Positions 51,857 to 63,800 of a stretch of 64,000 nucleotides of DNA are shown one piece after another. Source of the stretch: Rutidosis leptorrhynchoides (lineage: Eukaryota > Streptophyta > Magnoliopsida > Asterales > Asteraceae); NCBI RefSeq assembly GCF_046630445.1, contig NC_092333.1, forward strand, positions 97,810,001 to 97,874,000, read 5' to 3'. Below the pieces are notes generated by a model. The model saw only the letters and a program-made list of their open reading frames with translations. It was not told where the DNA came from and ran no database searches. Within the stretch, counting starts at the first letter, position 1. Each line of letters begins with the position of its first letter. Position numbers and translations under genes: made by a program.

Positions 51857-52678
51857 GGGCCGTTTGTTGTAGTTGCGATTGTTGGGATAATTGTTGCGAT
51901 TATTATTGTAATTGCTGTTGTTGTTGTATTGGTGATTCTTATCACCGTTTTCCTCCCACTTTCTTTTGACTTGCTTCACATTGGCCTCTTCAGCCGTCTG
52001 TTCTTTAATTCTTTCCTCAATCTGGTTCACTAGTTTGTGAGCCATTCTACATGCCTGTTGTATGGAGGCGGGCTCATGTGAACTTATATCTTCTTGGATT
52101 CTTTCCGGTAATCCTTTCACAAACGCGTCGATCTTCTCTTCCTCATCTTCGAACGCTCCCGGACACAATAGGCACAATTCTGTGAATCGTCTTTCGTACG
52201 TGGTAATATCAAATCCTTGGGTTCGTAACCCTCTAAGTTCTGTCTTGAGCTTATTGACCTCGGTTCTGGGACGGTACTTCTCGTTCATCAAGTGCTTGAA
52301 TGCTGACCACGGTAGTACGTACGCATCATCTTGTCCTACTTGCTCTAGATAGGTATTCCACCATGTTAACGCAGAACCTGTGAAGGTATGCGTAGCGTAC
52401 TTCACTTTGTCATCTTCAGTACACTTACTTATGGCAAACACCGATTCGACCTTCTCGGTCCACCGTTTCAATCCGATCGTTCCTTCGGTTCCATCAAATT
52501 CCAAAGGTTTGCAGGCAGTGAATTCTTTGTAGGTGCATCCTACACGATTTCCTGTACTGCTAGATCCAAGGTTATTGTTGGTATGTAGTGCAGCCTGTAC
52601 TGCGGCTATGTTTGAAGCTAGAAAAGTACGGAATTCCTCTTCATTCATATTCACGGTATGTCGAGTAGTCGGTGCCAT
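48107..52678 (-). pseudogene. gag-pol: gypsy-2 Gag-Pol polyprotein with three in-frame stops
   Basis: One frame from MAPTTRH to a TAA at 48107. Gag ([31 protein letters not shown]), an Asn-rich stretch, zinc knuckles ([14 protein letters not shown] and [14 protein letters not shown], the latter with Phe for the second Cys), protease DSGAD, RT ([10 protein letters not shown]), RNase H ([23 protein letters not shown]), integrase (H/C region [29 protein letters not shown]) and a chromodomain-like C-terminus. Stops: TGA 50429-50431 (Arg in relatives), TAA 50354-50356 (Gln or Glu) and TAG 48167-48169 (Gln in gypsy-3). The upstream Met at 52714 is less likely as the start. Confidence 0.93.
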
Positions 52679-52756
52679 TTCCTTCAAAATAGTCAAATGG
52701 AACAAGTTAATCATACAGAATATTAAGAGTAGTTAATAGTATTTTGTAGCATAATA

Positions 52757-55049
52757 TGTAGCGACCCGACCAAATCATGTTTGACGGCGCCGTCTACTTA
52801 GGTCCCGTTACGTGGTCATAAGTCTTTAAGACAAAGTTTGACCAAAATATGTCGCCTTCATTTCAAAATAAAGATTGTTCCCAAAGTTCACAAGAATTGT
52901 TCAACCAATAGTTAAGTTACAACGTTATAATACGAATGAAATCTAGGCGACACGGTTTAAAGTAAAGTCAAAGACGCTCCATGAAATGCACATATACTCG
53001 ACATCCAATGCAAGTATCAAATAATGAGCGGAAGCATGTATCATGTATCGTTCAAGGACCTGAGAAAAACATAGAAATCTGTCAACGAAAACGTTGGTGA
53101 AATCATGGGTTTAAGTAAGTAAGTACAAGTGAACCACAAGATTTGCATCAATGAAATAATAGTAATACATTCCAAAAGTTTGTTTCACGAGCACCCAATT
53201 ATCAAAGCTTAACATTCCTTCCATTGTATACCCCATCACTTAGTGCTAGAACAAACACTGATTCTCGAAAATATATTTCATCCGTAGACGGTAGCGAACC
53301 GTCAAGGATGAGGGTTGTCAACCCATATGGCCATATAACATAAGTTCTCGCTTACACCCGGCAAGTGTAACTAATGATAATCGAATTGAGGATTTTGTTC
53401 TAAACTCGTATGTAGAATGTTTGTTTTCCCGTTCTTGTGTTCACTTAGTTCAAAAGAATCGTTTATGTTTTCTCATCCCAAATATAAGTTCAAAAAGAGT
53501 AAAAGTGGGACTATGATCTCACCTTGAGTGCACGAGTAGTAAAGTACTTCACAAAATAACGTGTGCGAAGGATAGTGCTAGTCTTGACCTAAACAAATAG
53601 GTCGTATCAATAACGGTAAACACGATAGGTCAAAGATGTTCGATTAGTCCTATGGCTCGTTACGACTCGATTATTTAGCATGTGAAATCAAATTGCCAAG
53701 TTTCATGCAAGATACAAGTATATAAATAAGTTAGGAAGGTTGCATAATCATTTGGTTAAGTTTGACAAAAAGTCAAACTTTGGTCGGTCAAAGTCAACGA
53801 AAGTCAACACGTTCGGGTCGGGTTCCGAACTATTTTTCTGAGGTTTTTAATCCTATATGAACATGTTAGAACAAGTTTCATGTGAATCGGAGGTCCGTAG
53901 TATGCCAAACATTTTCCTAAATTTGACAAAGTAGGTCAGAATCTGACCACGGCATATGCCGCGCCGCGGCCAGAGGTGTCGCGCCGCGACATAACACGTG
54001 GTCTGGCACCAGGTCAGTTTCAAGGTTCAAGTCTTGGTCAAAACTTCAAACAACCATAAAACGCAAACCGTAAACAACTAGAAGACGTATCTTATACCGT
54101 TGGAAAGCTCTTTTGACAAGGAACACAACTAAACATGTTTCACCAAACAAAAACATCATTTATAATAGCCGAAAACTCATCAAGTGATCATCAAACGTTC
54201 ATTTTTAAGGTTTCAAGTTCTTCAAATGCAATTTGAGTTTCGGGAAACCAATTCACACATATAATATGCCGTTTTGAAGGTAATGAAACATACATTACAA
54301 CTAACAACTTACTAACAACAATTCATGGCAATCAATGCATCAAATAATCACTTCAAGTTCTCCAAACCCTAACTCAATTCCACCAAAAATCAATAATCAA
54401 GCTCATGAAGTTTTCTAAGGCAACCTACACATCAAATTGAAGCTAGTGATGCTAGTAACACAATTAAAACATCAACTTTCAACATCTAACAACATATGAT
54501 CATCCAAAATTCAAGAACAACACACCAAAATTCAAGTTCATGCTAGTTACACTAAAACAACGAGATCGAGCATATAAATCATATATTCATGTTAGACTTG
54601 AGCCATAGACACTAATTAACACTTTTATAAGTTAAAAACATCAAGAACACAAAATCTAGTGATTTTAGAAAGTTACCCAAATGAGATGAAGTTGGTACCA
54701 AAACGAAGAGGATGAAGAGAGGATCACGAATATGTAATTTATTTTGTTGTAAGCCTCCTAGATCGAATTTAGATGATGATTGAATGAATATGGTTTTGAG
54801 TGTGTGTGTTCTTGCTAGAGAGAAAGAGAGAGAGATGAAGATGAAATGAATGGGTGAAAGGGGTTTGACCCTTTGACCTAGTCAAGGGTTTGATCCCTTG
54901 TCAAGTTTAGTCCCTCAACTTTCGCTCGGGTGCGGGAATTACCTAAACGAGATAATTTAAAACGCGTATCAACGGGAGATGTTATAAACATATAACGGAC
55001 TTTATATTTGTATAACGGAAAAATAAATGGAAAAAGGCGGAATGTTACA
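52757..55049 (-). repeat. gypsy-3 3' LTR
   Basis: 2293 bp; element sense TGTAACATTCCGCC to GGGTCGCTACA. It contains candidate intron 53060-53522 (donor CTCAAG|GTGAGA, acceptor TTTTTCTCAG|GTCC), the CAACG/CGTTG hairpin (53083-53096), a hairpin cluster (53281-53371: GACGGT/ACCGTC inside CATCC/GGATG, GGGTTG/CAACCC, TTACAC/GTGTAA) and GC dyads CGCGCCGCG (about 53960-53992). Confidence 0.9.
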
Positions 55050-55084
55050 TTACCTACTCCTTAAAAGAAATTTCGTCCCGAAAT

Positions 55085-58000
55085 TTAAGTAGGCGTAGTA
55101 GTCGTTGTTTCTTCCTCGAGATCTCGCGTTTCCGAATTCACGAATAGATGAGGATACTTCCTTTGCATTTGATCTTGTCTTTCCCAAGTAAACTCGGGTC
55201 CTCTTTTGGCATTCCAACGAACCTTGACAATCGGAATTCGGCTTTGTTTCAATGTCTTGACGGAGGTGTCCACAATTTCAACCGGTTCCTCCACAAAATG
55301 AAGTTTGTCATCAATGGTAAGTTCTTCGAGAGGGATGACGATATCGGGTTCGGCAAGACACTTTTTCAAGTTAGATACATGGAAGGTAGGATGAACGGAG
55401 TTCAATTGAGGCGGAAGATCTAAACGATAAGCAACGGTTCCAATACGCTCCAAGATTTCGAAAGGACCAATATACCGCGGATTTAGCTTCCCGCGTTTCC
55501 CAAAACGGATTACACCCTTCCAAGGTGCGACTTTTAACATTACTCGGTCACCGACTTGAAATTCGAGATCGTTGCGTCGTTTGTCGGTATAGCTCTTTTG
55601 ACGACTTCGGGCCGTTCTAAGCCTATCTCGGATTTGAACGATTTTCTCGGTGGTTTCGTGAATGAGTTCGGGTCCGGTGATTTGCACGTCGCCTACCTCG
55701 GCCCAACAAAGAGGTGAACGACATTTGCGGCCATATAGTGCTTCAAAAGGTGCGGCTTTAATACTCGCGTGATAACTATTGTTATAAGAGAACTCGGCGA
55801 GAGGTAAGTGCTTGTCCCAAGCTTTTCCGAAATCAACCACGCAAGCTCGTAACATGTCTTCTAAGGTTTGAATTGTACGTTCGCTTTGTCCATCGGTTTG
55901 AGGATGATATGCGGTGCTCATGTCTAAACGCGTTCCCAACCCTTCTTGCAATGTACGCCAAAATCTAGAAACGAAACGGCCATCTCGGTCGGAGATAATC
56001 GATAAAGGTACACCGTGTCGGGCTACGACCTCCTTAATGTAAAGTTGCGCAAGTTTCTCCATTTTGTCCGTTTCTTTCATGGCAAGGAAGTGTGCGGATT
56101 TGGTGAGACGGTCAACAATAACCCAAATGGTATCATAACCGCCCGTCGTTTTTGGTAGCTTGGTGATAAAATCCATCGTTATCCTTTCCCACTTCCATTG
56201 CGGGATCTCGGGTTGTCGAAGTAGTCCGGACGGTCTTTGGTGTTCGGCTTTGACTTTGGAACATGTCAAACACTTGGAAACATAAGTAGCTACGTCCCTT
56301 TTGATGTTCGGCCACCAATATAGTTGTTTAAGGTCGTGGTACATCTTATTGGCACCGGGGTGAATCGAGTATCGTGACTTATGGGCTTCATCTAAAATAA
56401 GGCTTCGTAGGTCCCCATAACTAGGCACCCAAATTCTTCCGGCGAAATATCGGAGTCCGGTTTCTTTAACTTCGAATCGAGAAGTGAGGACGTTCAAGTG
56501 TTCGAGAGAGATGTTTTCATCCTTGAGAGCCTCATCTTGGGCTACCCGAATTTGGCTATTAAGGTTTGTGTGGATGGTGATGTTTAAAGCTCGGACACGG
56601 AGAGGCACCACTCTTTCTTTTCGACTTAAGGCATCGGCTACTACATTTGCCTTCCCGGGATGGTAACGAAGCTCGCAATCGTAGTCGTTTAAGGTTTCAA
56701 TCCACCTTCGTTGTCTCATGTTTAGTTGCTTTTGATCGAAAATGTGTTGAAGGCTTTTGTGATCGGTGAAGATAGTACTCTTGGTTCCATAAAGATAGTG
56801 TCTCCACATTTTAAGTGCAAAGACAACGGCTCCTAGTTCGAGATCATGTGTCGTATAGTTTCGTTCATGAATTTTGAGTTGTCGAGAAGCATAAGCAATG
56901 ACTTTCGTTCGTTGCATCAATACACACCCAAAACCATGTTTTGAGGCATCGCAATATACAACAAAGTCATCATTGCCTTCGGGAAGTGACAAGATAGGAG
57001 CGGTGGTTAGCTTCGTTTTCAAGATTTGGAATGCGGATTCATGTTCGGTCGCCCAAATGAATTTCTTTCCCTTGTGAGTCAATGCGGTTAGAGGACGTGC
57101 AACCAAAGAGAAATTTTCGATGAATCTACGATAGTACCCGGCGAGACCCAAAAATTGACGAATGTGAGTAGGAGTAGTAGGAGTCTCCCATTTGCTAATG
57201 GCTTCGATTTTCGTTGGATCGACTTTAATACCTTGGTCACTTACAACATGACCAAGAAATTGAACTTCCTTTAACCAAAATTCACACTTGGAGAATTTGG
57301 CATAGAGTTGTTCTTGTCTTAAAAGTTCAAGCACAAGTCGGAGATGTTGTTCGTGCTCTTCTTCATTTTTAGAATAGATCAATATGTCATCGATGAACAC
57401 AATAACGAATTTATCGAGATACGGTTTGCACACGCGGTTCATAAGATCCATGAACACCGCCGGTGCGTTAGTGAGACCAAATGGCATGACAAGGAATTCA
57501 TAACTACCATAACGAGTTCGGAAAGCGGTTTTGGAGACATCTTCCCCCTTAACCCTCAATTGATGATAACCCGAGCGGAGATCGATTTTCGAATATACAC
57601 AAGACCCTTGTAGTTGATCAAAGAGGTCATCGATGCGAGGAAGAGGATATCGGTTCTTAACCGTCAATTTATTTAGTTCACGATAATCAATGCACATTCG
57701 TAGGGATCCGTCTTTCTTTTTAACAAACAAAATCGGAGCGCCCCAAGGTGAATGGCTAGGTTGGATAAAACCTCGATCAAGTAGTTCTTGGATTTGACTT
57801 TGCAATTCTTGCATTTCAGATGGAGCGAGTCTATATGGTGCACGTGCTACGGGTGCGGCTCCCGGAATAAGATCGATTTGGAATTCAACCGGTCGATGAG
57901 GCGGAAGACCCGGCAATTCGTCGGGAAATACATCGGAATAGTCACTAACAATTGGCACATCATCGATGTGCTTCTCATCGGACTCGACTTTCTTAACGTG

Positions 58001-59551
58001 GGCAAGGATCGCAAAACAACCCTTACGGAGTAGTTTTCTAACTTTAAGGCACGAAACGAGGTTGAGTTTGGTGCAACTCTTATCGCCATAAACAATCAAA
58101 GGTTCACCATTCTCGATAGGAATTCGGATTGCGTTAAGATCACAAAGAATGTGAGATTTCGTTTTGACTAACCAATTCATACCGATTATTACATCAAAGC
58201 TTCCTAGTTCCATGGGTATCAAGTCAATTTCAAATTCCCTACCCAAAATGTTTAACGTACACCCCCGGTAATATGTGTCGGCACTTAATAGTTTTCCGTT
58301 AGCCACTTCAATGGTATAAGTGGTATCTAACGGAAGAGGTGGAGTGCTAAAAGAATGAGTCATAGTCTTGGATACAAAGCATTTATCGGCACCCGAATCG
58401 AATAAACAGGAGACATAAGAATTGTTGAGAAGAAACGTACCCGTGACTAGTTCAGTGTCATCCCGAGCTTCCTCGGTGTTGATGTTGAAAGCTCGGCCGC
58501 GCGTATTGGGGTTATCTTTCTTCTTTGGGCATGCATTTCTATAATGACCCGTTTGGCCACATTCGTAACAAGTGCCCGTCTTTGGTGCATTGGGCCACTT
58601 TCGAGCGACGGGAGTGGCACTTTTACAATCGTTGGCCTTATGACCAATTCCTTGGCACCGGTGGCAAATTAACTTACTACATTCGCCAAAGTGATGTTTG
58701 TTGCATTTGTTGCAAAGAGGTAGGTTCCCGGCATAACCCTTCTTGCCGTCGGAAGTGAAAGATTTCTTGGCAAAGTTGTTGTTGCTTGATTGGGAGGGTT
58801 CCCACTTTCTTTTGTTGCTGCCCGATTTATCCTCGGCCTTAGGTGCCGAAACTACGATTTCGTCAACCGTTTCAATTAGTTGGCGAGCCATGTTCATAGC
58901 GGCTTGATGAGTAGTGGGTTTGGATGACATCACCCCTTGTTTGATGCTTTTTGGAAGACCGAGCATGTAGAGCTCAATCCTTTGAGATTCGGGGTTAACA
59001 AGATTAGGACACATCAAGGATAGTTCGGCGAAGCGTTGATTATAAGCTTTAAGATCGTTTCCGACCGCTTTCAAAGCTCTTAGTTCTTCCTCAAGCTTTC
59101 GGGTTTCTTCGCGCGGAAAGTATTCAACAATCATCTTTTCCTTTAGATCGGCCCAAGAGAGGGCATGAGCTTCATCGGTACCCACCGATTGAACATAGGT
59201 GTTCCACCATGTTAGAGCAATTCCGGAGAAAGTGTGAGTGGAGTATTTGACCTTGTCTTGGTCCCGACAACCGCTTATGCTAAAGACGGCCTCGGTTTGT
59301 TCAAACCAACGAGTAAGCACAACCGGTCCCCCGGTTCCATCATAAGTATGGGGTTTGCACCCCATGAAAGCTTTGTAGGAGCACCCTTCGCTAGAGTTAC
59401 CGGCTCCTTGGTTGTTGTTGTTGTTGTTGTGGTTGTTATTATTATTATTGTTGGATGAGTGACCGGCCATGGCCGCATCTACGGCGGTGGCTATCATCCG
59501 TTCGAGAGCTTGTTCGGGAGTTTCATTGCGGCGTACACGACGAGGAGCCAT
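55085..59551 (-). CDS. gag-pol: gypsy-3 Gag-Pol polyprotein, intact
   Basis: An unbroken frame of 1488 codons from MAPRRVRR (nine codons of open frame precede it; the shorter start matches gypsy-2). Numbered from the first Met of the open frame (1497 residues): Gag 75-235, three zinc-knuckle-like motifs (C289-C300, C305-C318, C337-C350), protease D394SGA, RT with IDYRELN (630-636) and catalytic FIDD (728-731), RNase H acidic residues D877, E914, D939, D982, integrase zinc site H1066/H1073/C1103/C1106 and DD35E triad D1136, D1197, E1233, then a chromodomain-like end 1433-1490 ([16 protein letters not shown]). All catalytic residues are present, so it could supply proteins in trans to related non-autonomous elements. 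Its own copy is interrupted upstream, so transcription from its LTR is unlikely. Confidence 0.95.
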   Translation of the reverse strand: MAPRRVRRNETPEQALERMIATAVDAAMAGHSSNNNNNNNHNNNNNNQGAGNSSEGCSYKAFMGCKPHTYDGTGGPVVLTRWFEQTEAVFSISGCRDQDKVKYSTHTFSGIALTWWNTYVQSVGTDEAHALSWADLKEKMIVEYFPREETRKLEEELRALKAVGNDLKAYNQRFAELSLMCPNLVNPESQRIELYMLGLPKSIKQGVMSSKPTTHQAAMNMARQLIETVDEIVVSAPKAEDKSGSNKRKWEPSQSSNNNFAKKSFTSDGKKGYAGNLPLCNKCNKHHFGECSKLICHRCQGIGHKANDCKSATPVARKWPNAPKTGTCYECGQTGHYRNACPKKKDNPNTRGRAFNINTEEARDDTELVTGTFLLNNSYVSCLFDSGADKCFVSKTMTHSFSTPPLPLDTTYTIEVANGKLLSADTYYRGCTLNILGREFEIDLIPMELGSFDVIIGMNWLVKTKSHILCDLNAIRIPIENGEPLIVYGDKSCTKLNLVSCLKVRKLLRKGCFAILAHVKKVESDEKHIDDVPIVSDYSDVFPDELPGLPPHRPVEFQIDLIPGAAPVARAPYRLAPSEMQELQSQIQELLDRGFIQPSHSPWGAPILFVKKKDGSLRMCIDYRELNKLTVKNRYPLPRIDDLFDQLQGSCVYSKIDLRSGYHQLRVKGEDVSKTAFRTRYGSYEFLVMPFGLTNAPAVFMDLMNRVCKPYLDKFVIVFIDDILIYSKNEEEHEQHLRLVLELLRQEQLYAKFSKCEFWLKEVQFLGHVVSDQGIKVDPTKIEAISKWETPTTPTHIRQFLGLAGYYRRFIENFSLVARPLTALTHKGKKFIWATEHESAFQILKTKLTTAPILSLPEGNDDFVVYCDASKHGFGCVLMQRTKVIAYASRQLKIHERNYTTHDLELGAVVFALKMWRHYLYGTKSTIFTDHKSLQHIFDQKQLNMRQRRWIETLNDYDCELRYHPGKANVVADALSRKERVVPLRVRALNITIHTNLNSQIRVAQDEALKDENISLEHLNVLTSRFEVKETGLRYFAGRIWVPSYGDLRSLILDEAHKSRYSIHPGANKMYHDLKQLYWWPNIKRDVATYVSKCLTCSKVKAEHQRPSGLLRQPEIPQWKWERITMDFITKLPKTTGGYDTIWVIVDRLTKSAHFLAMKETDKMEKLAQLYIKEVVARHGVPLSIISDRDGRFVSRFWRTLQEGLGTRLDMSTAYHPQTDGQSERTIQTLEDMLRACVVDFGKAWDKHLPLAEFSYNNSYHASIKAAPFEALYGRKCRSPLCWAEVGDVQITGPELIHETTEKIVQIRDRLRTARSRQKSYTDKRRNDLEFQVGDRVMLKVAPWKGVIRFGKRGKLNPRYIGPFEILERIGTVAYRLDLPPQLNSVHPTFHVSNLKKCLAEPDIVIPLEELTIDDKLHFVEEPVEIVDTSVKTLKQSRIPIVKVRWNAKRGPEFTWERQDQMQRKYPHLFVNSETRDLEEETTTTTPT

Positions 59552-59588
59552 TGTTCCTTCAAGACACAAGAATATCATTGATTAGTAT

Positions 59589-62500
59589 TGTAGTGACCCG
59601 AACTTTTCCATGTTTATATATATTAATTGAGATTGATATTTACATGATTAAATGTTTCCAACATGTTAAGCAATCAAACTTGTTAAGACTTGATTAATTG
59701 AAATATGTTTCATATAGACAATTGACCACCCAAGTTGACCGGCGATTCACGAACGTTAAAACTTGTAAAAACGATATGATGATATATATATGGATATACA
59801 TATGGTTAACATGAGATTATGATAAGTAAGTATCTCCATAAGTATATTAATAATGAGTTATATACATATAAACAAGACTACTAACTTAAGGATTTCGAAA
59901 CGAGACATATATGTAACGATTATCGTTGTAACGACATTTAAATGTATATATATCATATTAAGATATATTAATATATCATAATATCATGATAATATAATAA
60001 TTTAACATCTCATTAGATATAATAAACAATGGGTTAACAACATTAATTGAGATCGTTAACTTAAAGGTTTCAAAACAACACTTACATGTAACGACTAACG
60101 ATGACTTAACGACTCAGTTAAAATGTATATACATGTAGTGTATTTAGATGTATTAAAATACTTTTGGAAGACTTCAAGACATATATCAAAACACTCATAC
60201 TTAACGAAAATGGTTACAGTTACTTTTCCATTCTTTTCTTTCATCAAGAATTCTAGTCGTATTCTTACCCGTATTATACACAGCTTCAAAACGTACTTAC
60301 TATGAGTATATACCAATAGGAACTAGCATGGGATTCCACTCTTGATTATGTCATGTATGACTAATCAATTTTAACTTCTACCATGAGCTAGTCAACTAAC
60401 TAGAACTCCTTTTAACCCCACTCACCACTCACCAATTACCACTCATCATTCACTCCATTTCACTTCCAATTCTCTTTCTAATTCTCTCTCAACACACCCA
60501 CACTATTATGAACGTATTTTTCCAGTAGTTAATCATCATCTTCATCAAAAATCACTTCAAGAATCAAGCTATAATCATCATAGGAAGAACACTTCAAGAA
60601 CACTTCAAAAATCCCTTCAAGTTTACTAATTTACTTCCAAGCTTTCTAATCCATTCCAAGTAATCATCTAAGATCAAGAAACCTTTGTTATATACAGTAG
60701 GTTATCTTTCTTATTCAAGGTAATATTCATATTCAAACTTTGATTCAATTTCTATAACTATAAACTATCTTAATTCGAGTAAAAATCTTACTTGAACTTG
60801 TTTCTGTGTCATGATCCTACTTCAAGAACTTTCAAGCCATCCAAGATCCTTTGAAGCTAGATCATTTCTTGTCACTTCCAGTAGGTTACCTACTAAACTT
60901 GAGGTAGTAATGATGTTCATAACATCATTCGATTCATATATATAAAACTATCTTATTCGAAGGTTTAAACTCGTAATCACTAGAACATAGTTTAGTTAAT
61001 TCTAAACTTGTTCGCAAATAAAAGTTAATCCTTCTAAATTGACTTTTAAAATTAACTAAACACATGTTCTATATCTATATGATATGCTAACTTAATGATT
61101 TAAAACCTGGAAACACGAAAAACACCGTAAAACCGGATTTACGCCGTCGTAGTAACACCGCGGGCTGTTTTGGGTTAGTTAATTAAAAACTATGATAAAC
61201 TTTGATTTAAAAGTTGTTATTCTGAGAAAATGATTTTTATTATGAACATGAAACTATATCCAAAAATTATGGTTAAACTCAAAGTGGAAGTATGTTTTCT
61301 AAAATGGTCATCTAGACGTCGTTCTTTCGACTGAAATGACTACCTTTACAAAAACGACTTGTAACTTATTTTTCCGACTATAAACCTATACTTTTCTGTT
61401 TAGATTCATAAAATAGAGTTCAATATGAAGCCATATCAATTTGATTCACTCAAAACGGATTTAAAATGAAGAAGTTATGGGTAAAACAAGATTGGATAAT
61501 TTTTCTCATTTTAGCTACGTGAAAATTGGTAACAAATCTATTCCAACCATAACTTAATCAACTTGTATTGTATATTATGTAATCTTGAGATACCATAGAC
61601 ACGTATACAATGTTTCGACCTATCATGTCGACACATCTATATATATTTCGGAACAACCATAGACACTCTATATGTGAATGTTGGAGTTAGCTATACAGGG
61701 TTGAGGTTAATTCCAAAATATATATAGTTTGAGTTGTGATCAATACTGAGATACGTATACACTGGGTCGTGGATTGATTCAAGATAATATTTATCGATTT
61801 ATTTCTGTACATCTAACTGTGGACAACTAGTTGTAGGTTACTAACGAGGACAGCTGACTTAATAAACTTAAAACATCAGAATATATTAAAAGTGTTGTAA
61901 ATATATTTTGAACATACTTTGATATATATGTATATATTGTTATAGGTTCGTGAATCAACCAGTGGCCAAGTCTTACTTCCCGACGAAGTAAAAATATGTG
62001 AAAGTGAGTTATAGTCCCACTTTTAAAATCTAATATTTTTGGGATGAGAATACATGCAGGTTTTATAAATGATTTACAAAATAGACACAAGTACGTGAAA
62101 CTACATTCTATGGTTGAATTATCGAAATCGAATATGCCCCTTTTTATTAAGTCTGGTAATCTAAGAATTAGGGAACAGACACCCTAATTGACGCGAATCC
62201 TAAAGATAGATCTATCGGGCCCAACAAGCCCCATCCAAAGTACCGGATGATTTAGTACTTCGAAATTTATATCATATCCGAAGGGTGTCCCGGAATGATG
62301 GGGATATTCTTATATATGCATCTTGTTAATGTCGGTTACCAGGTGTTCACCATATGAATGATTTTTATCTCTATGTATGGGATGTGTATTGAAATATGAA
62401 ATCTTGTGGTCTATTATTATGATTTGATATATATAGGTTAAACCTATAACTCACCAACATTATTGTTGACGTTTTAAGCATGTTTATTCTCAGGTGATTA

Positions 62501-62838
62501 TTAAGAGCTTCCGCTGTCACATAGTTAAATAAGGACGAGATTTGGAGTCCATGCTTGTATGATATTGTGTAAAAACTGCATTCAAGAAACTTATTTTGTT
62601 GTAACATATTTGTATTGTAAACCATTATGTAATGGTCGTGTGTAAACAGGATATTTTAGATTATCATTATTTGATAATCTACGTAAAGCTTTTTAAAACC
62701 TTTATCAATGAAATAAAGGTTATGGTTTGTTTTAAAAATGAATGCAGTCTTTGAAAAACGTCTCATATAGAGGTCAAAACCTCGCAACGAAATCAATTAA
62801 TATGGAACGTTTTTAATCAATAAGAACGGGACATTTCA
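59589..62838 (+). repeat. gypsy-4 5' LTR
   Basis: 3250 bp, TGTAGTGACCCGAAC to GGGACATTTCA, inverted relative to the gypsy-2 LTR and clearly the same family (for instance CGCCGTCGTAGTAACACCGC at about 61143). It holds candidate intron 62004-62493, the CAACA/TGTTG hairpin (62455-62468) and possible pseudoknot 62232-62260. Confidence 0.93.
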
Positions 62839-62840
62839 GT

Positions 62841-62852
62841 TGGTATCAGAGC
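62841..62852 (+). other. gypsy-4 primer-binding site (initiator tRNA-Met)
   Basis: TGGTATCAGAGC two bases after the LTR end. It shows that this LTR is a 5' LTR and that the element reads rightwards. Confidence 0.95.
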
Positions 62853-63047
62853 GTTGGTCTTAGAGAACCAGAAAATTTGCATTAGTGTGTCTTATCGAGT
62901 TTGTTAGGATGCATTAGTGAGTCTGGACTTCGACCGTGTTTTCTTTAAAAATGATTGCCTAACATTTTTGTTGGAAACTATATATTTTTAACATATGAAT
63001 ATTATGTGATATAATAATCTCTTAACGTGTTTGATATTATGTGATAG

Positions 63048-63662
63048 ATGTCTACCTCTAGAACAAGTCCCATTGACTCACCTAATAATAATGAAGAGTC
63101 AAATGTAAATTGGAATGATTCGTGGACTGATTCACAAGTTCCCGAAGAGGAACCGGAAGAAGAGTCGGAACCGGAAGAAGAATCGGAACCGGAAGAAGAA
63201 TCGGAACCGGATGAAGAAATAGAACCGGTGGGGGAAATAATAAAACGGTTAAGTAAAAGAAAATCCTCAACCAACCGACCAAGGTTAATTATGGTCAATG
63301 GTGTTTCCGCCAAGGAAGCAAAATATTGGGAGGATTACCAATTCTCCGATGAATCGGATTCCGACGAGAATTCCGATGATGTTATAGAAATTACCCCAAC
63401 TGAATTTAAAAAGGCAAAAGAAAATAATAAGGGAAAGGGCATAAAAATAGAGAAATCTAATTCCAACCCCGATGAACTTTATATGTATCGTCAACCCCCG
63501 AAGTCTTTAAGTTGTAACAATGACCCGGGAACCTCTAAACCACCAGGTTTTTCTAAACCAATGTGGATCACGACGGCTCGTATTAGGGGAACATCATATA
63601 TCCCTAGAAACTTGGCAAAACGAACCAAAACCGAAGAAGAGGAAACAAGCGAGTCGGAATAA
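63048..63662 (+). CDS. Acidic E/S/P-repeat protein of gypsy-4
   Basis: A 204-residue frame at the first good ATG after the primer site. Residues about 33-62 are a strongly acidic 6-residue repeat (EEESEP type) encoded by an 18-bp repeat. A basic stretch RLSKRKSS (about 66-73), an acidic Ser/Asp stretch (about 99-110) and a basic, Pro-containing C-terminal half follow. No zinc knuckle, protease or other known domain is recognised. Position suggests a Gag-like or accessory protein, and the non-autonomous element has a short Ser/Asp-rich ORF at the same place. The acidic N-terminus could act in protein-protein contact (speculative). Confidence 0.6.
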   Translation: MSTSRTSPIDSPNNNEESNVNWNDSWTDSQVPEEEPEEESEPEEESEPEEESEPDEEIEPVGEIIKRLSKRKSSTNRPRLIMVNGVSAKEAKYWEDYQFSDESDSDENSDDVIEITPTEFKKAKENNKGKGIKIEKSNSNPDELYMYRQPPKSLSCNNDPGTSKPPGFSKPMWITTARIRGTSYIPRNLAKRTKTEEEETSESE

Positions 63663-63800
63663 GATAGTTGTATTCGTGTGGTGTAATATATGTAATATAA
63701 TGTGCTTATGCTTTATGATATATGTAAAAATTGCTTGTATTAATAAGTATTTTTTTTATGAATCTAACTCTTGTCTATTTTACAGTATAAAAAACACAAA

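Larger units (their letters stand above)
44634..52756 (-). mobile_element. gypsy-2: gypsy element, 5' part beyond window
   Basis: The 3' LTR is at the left (44634-48071), then on the minus strand polypurine motif, palindrome and gag-pol. The sequence stops at 52756, 78 bp upstream of the gag ATG, where the gypsy-3 LTR begins. The remaining leader and the 5' LTR are expected to the right of the window. It belongs to the same LTR superfamily as gypsy-4 and the non-autonomous element. Confidence 0.85.
52757..59588 (-). mobile_element. gypsy-3: gypsy element with intact polyprotein, 5' part beyond window
   Basis: 3' LTR at 52757-55049, then polypurine motif, palindrome and an open gag-pol. The gypsy-4 LTR interrupts it at 59589, 37 bp upstream of the gag ATG, so its leader and 5' LTR lie to the right of the window. 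It is inserted in the gypsy-2 leader; TAATA precedes it (52752-52756). Confidence 0.87.

Noticed and set aside
57344..58033. Plus-strand frames over gypsy-3 pol (similar ones over gypsy-1 and gypsy-2)
   Set aside because: They are antisense shadows of a strongly supported polyprotein frame.
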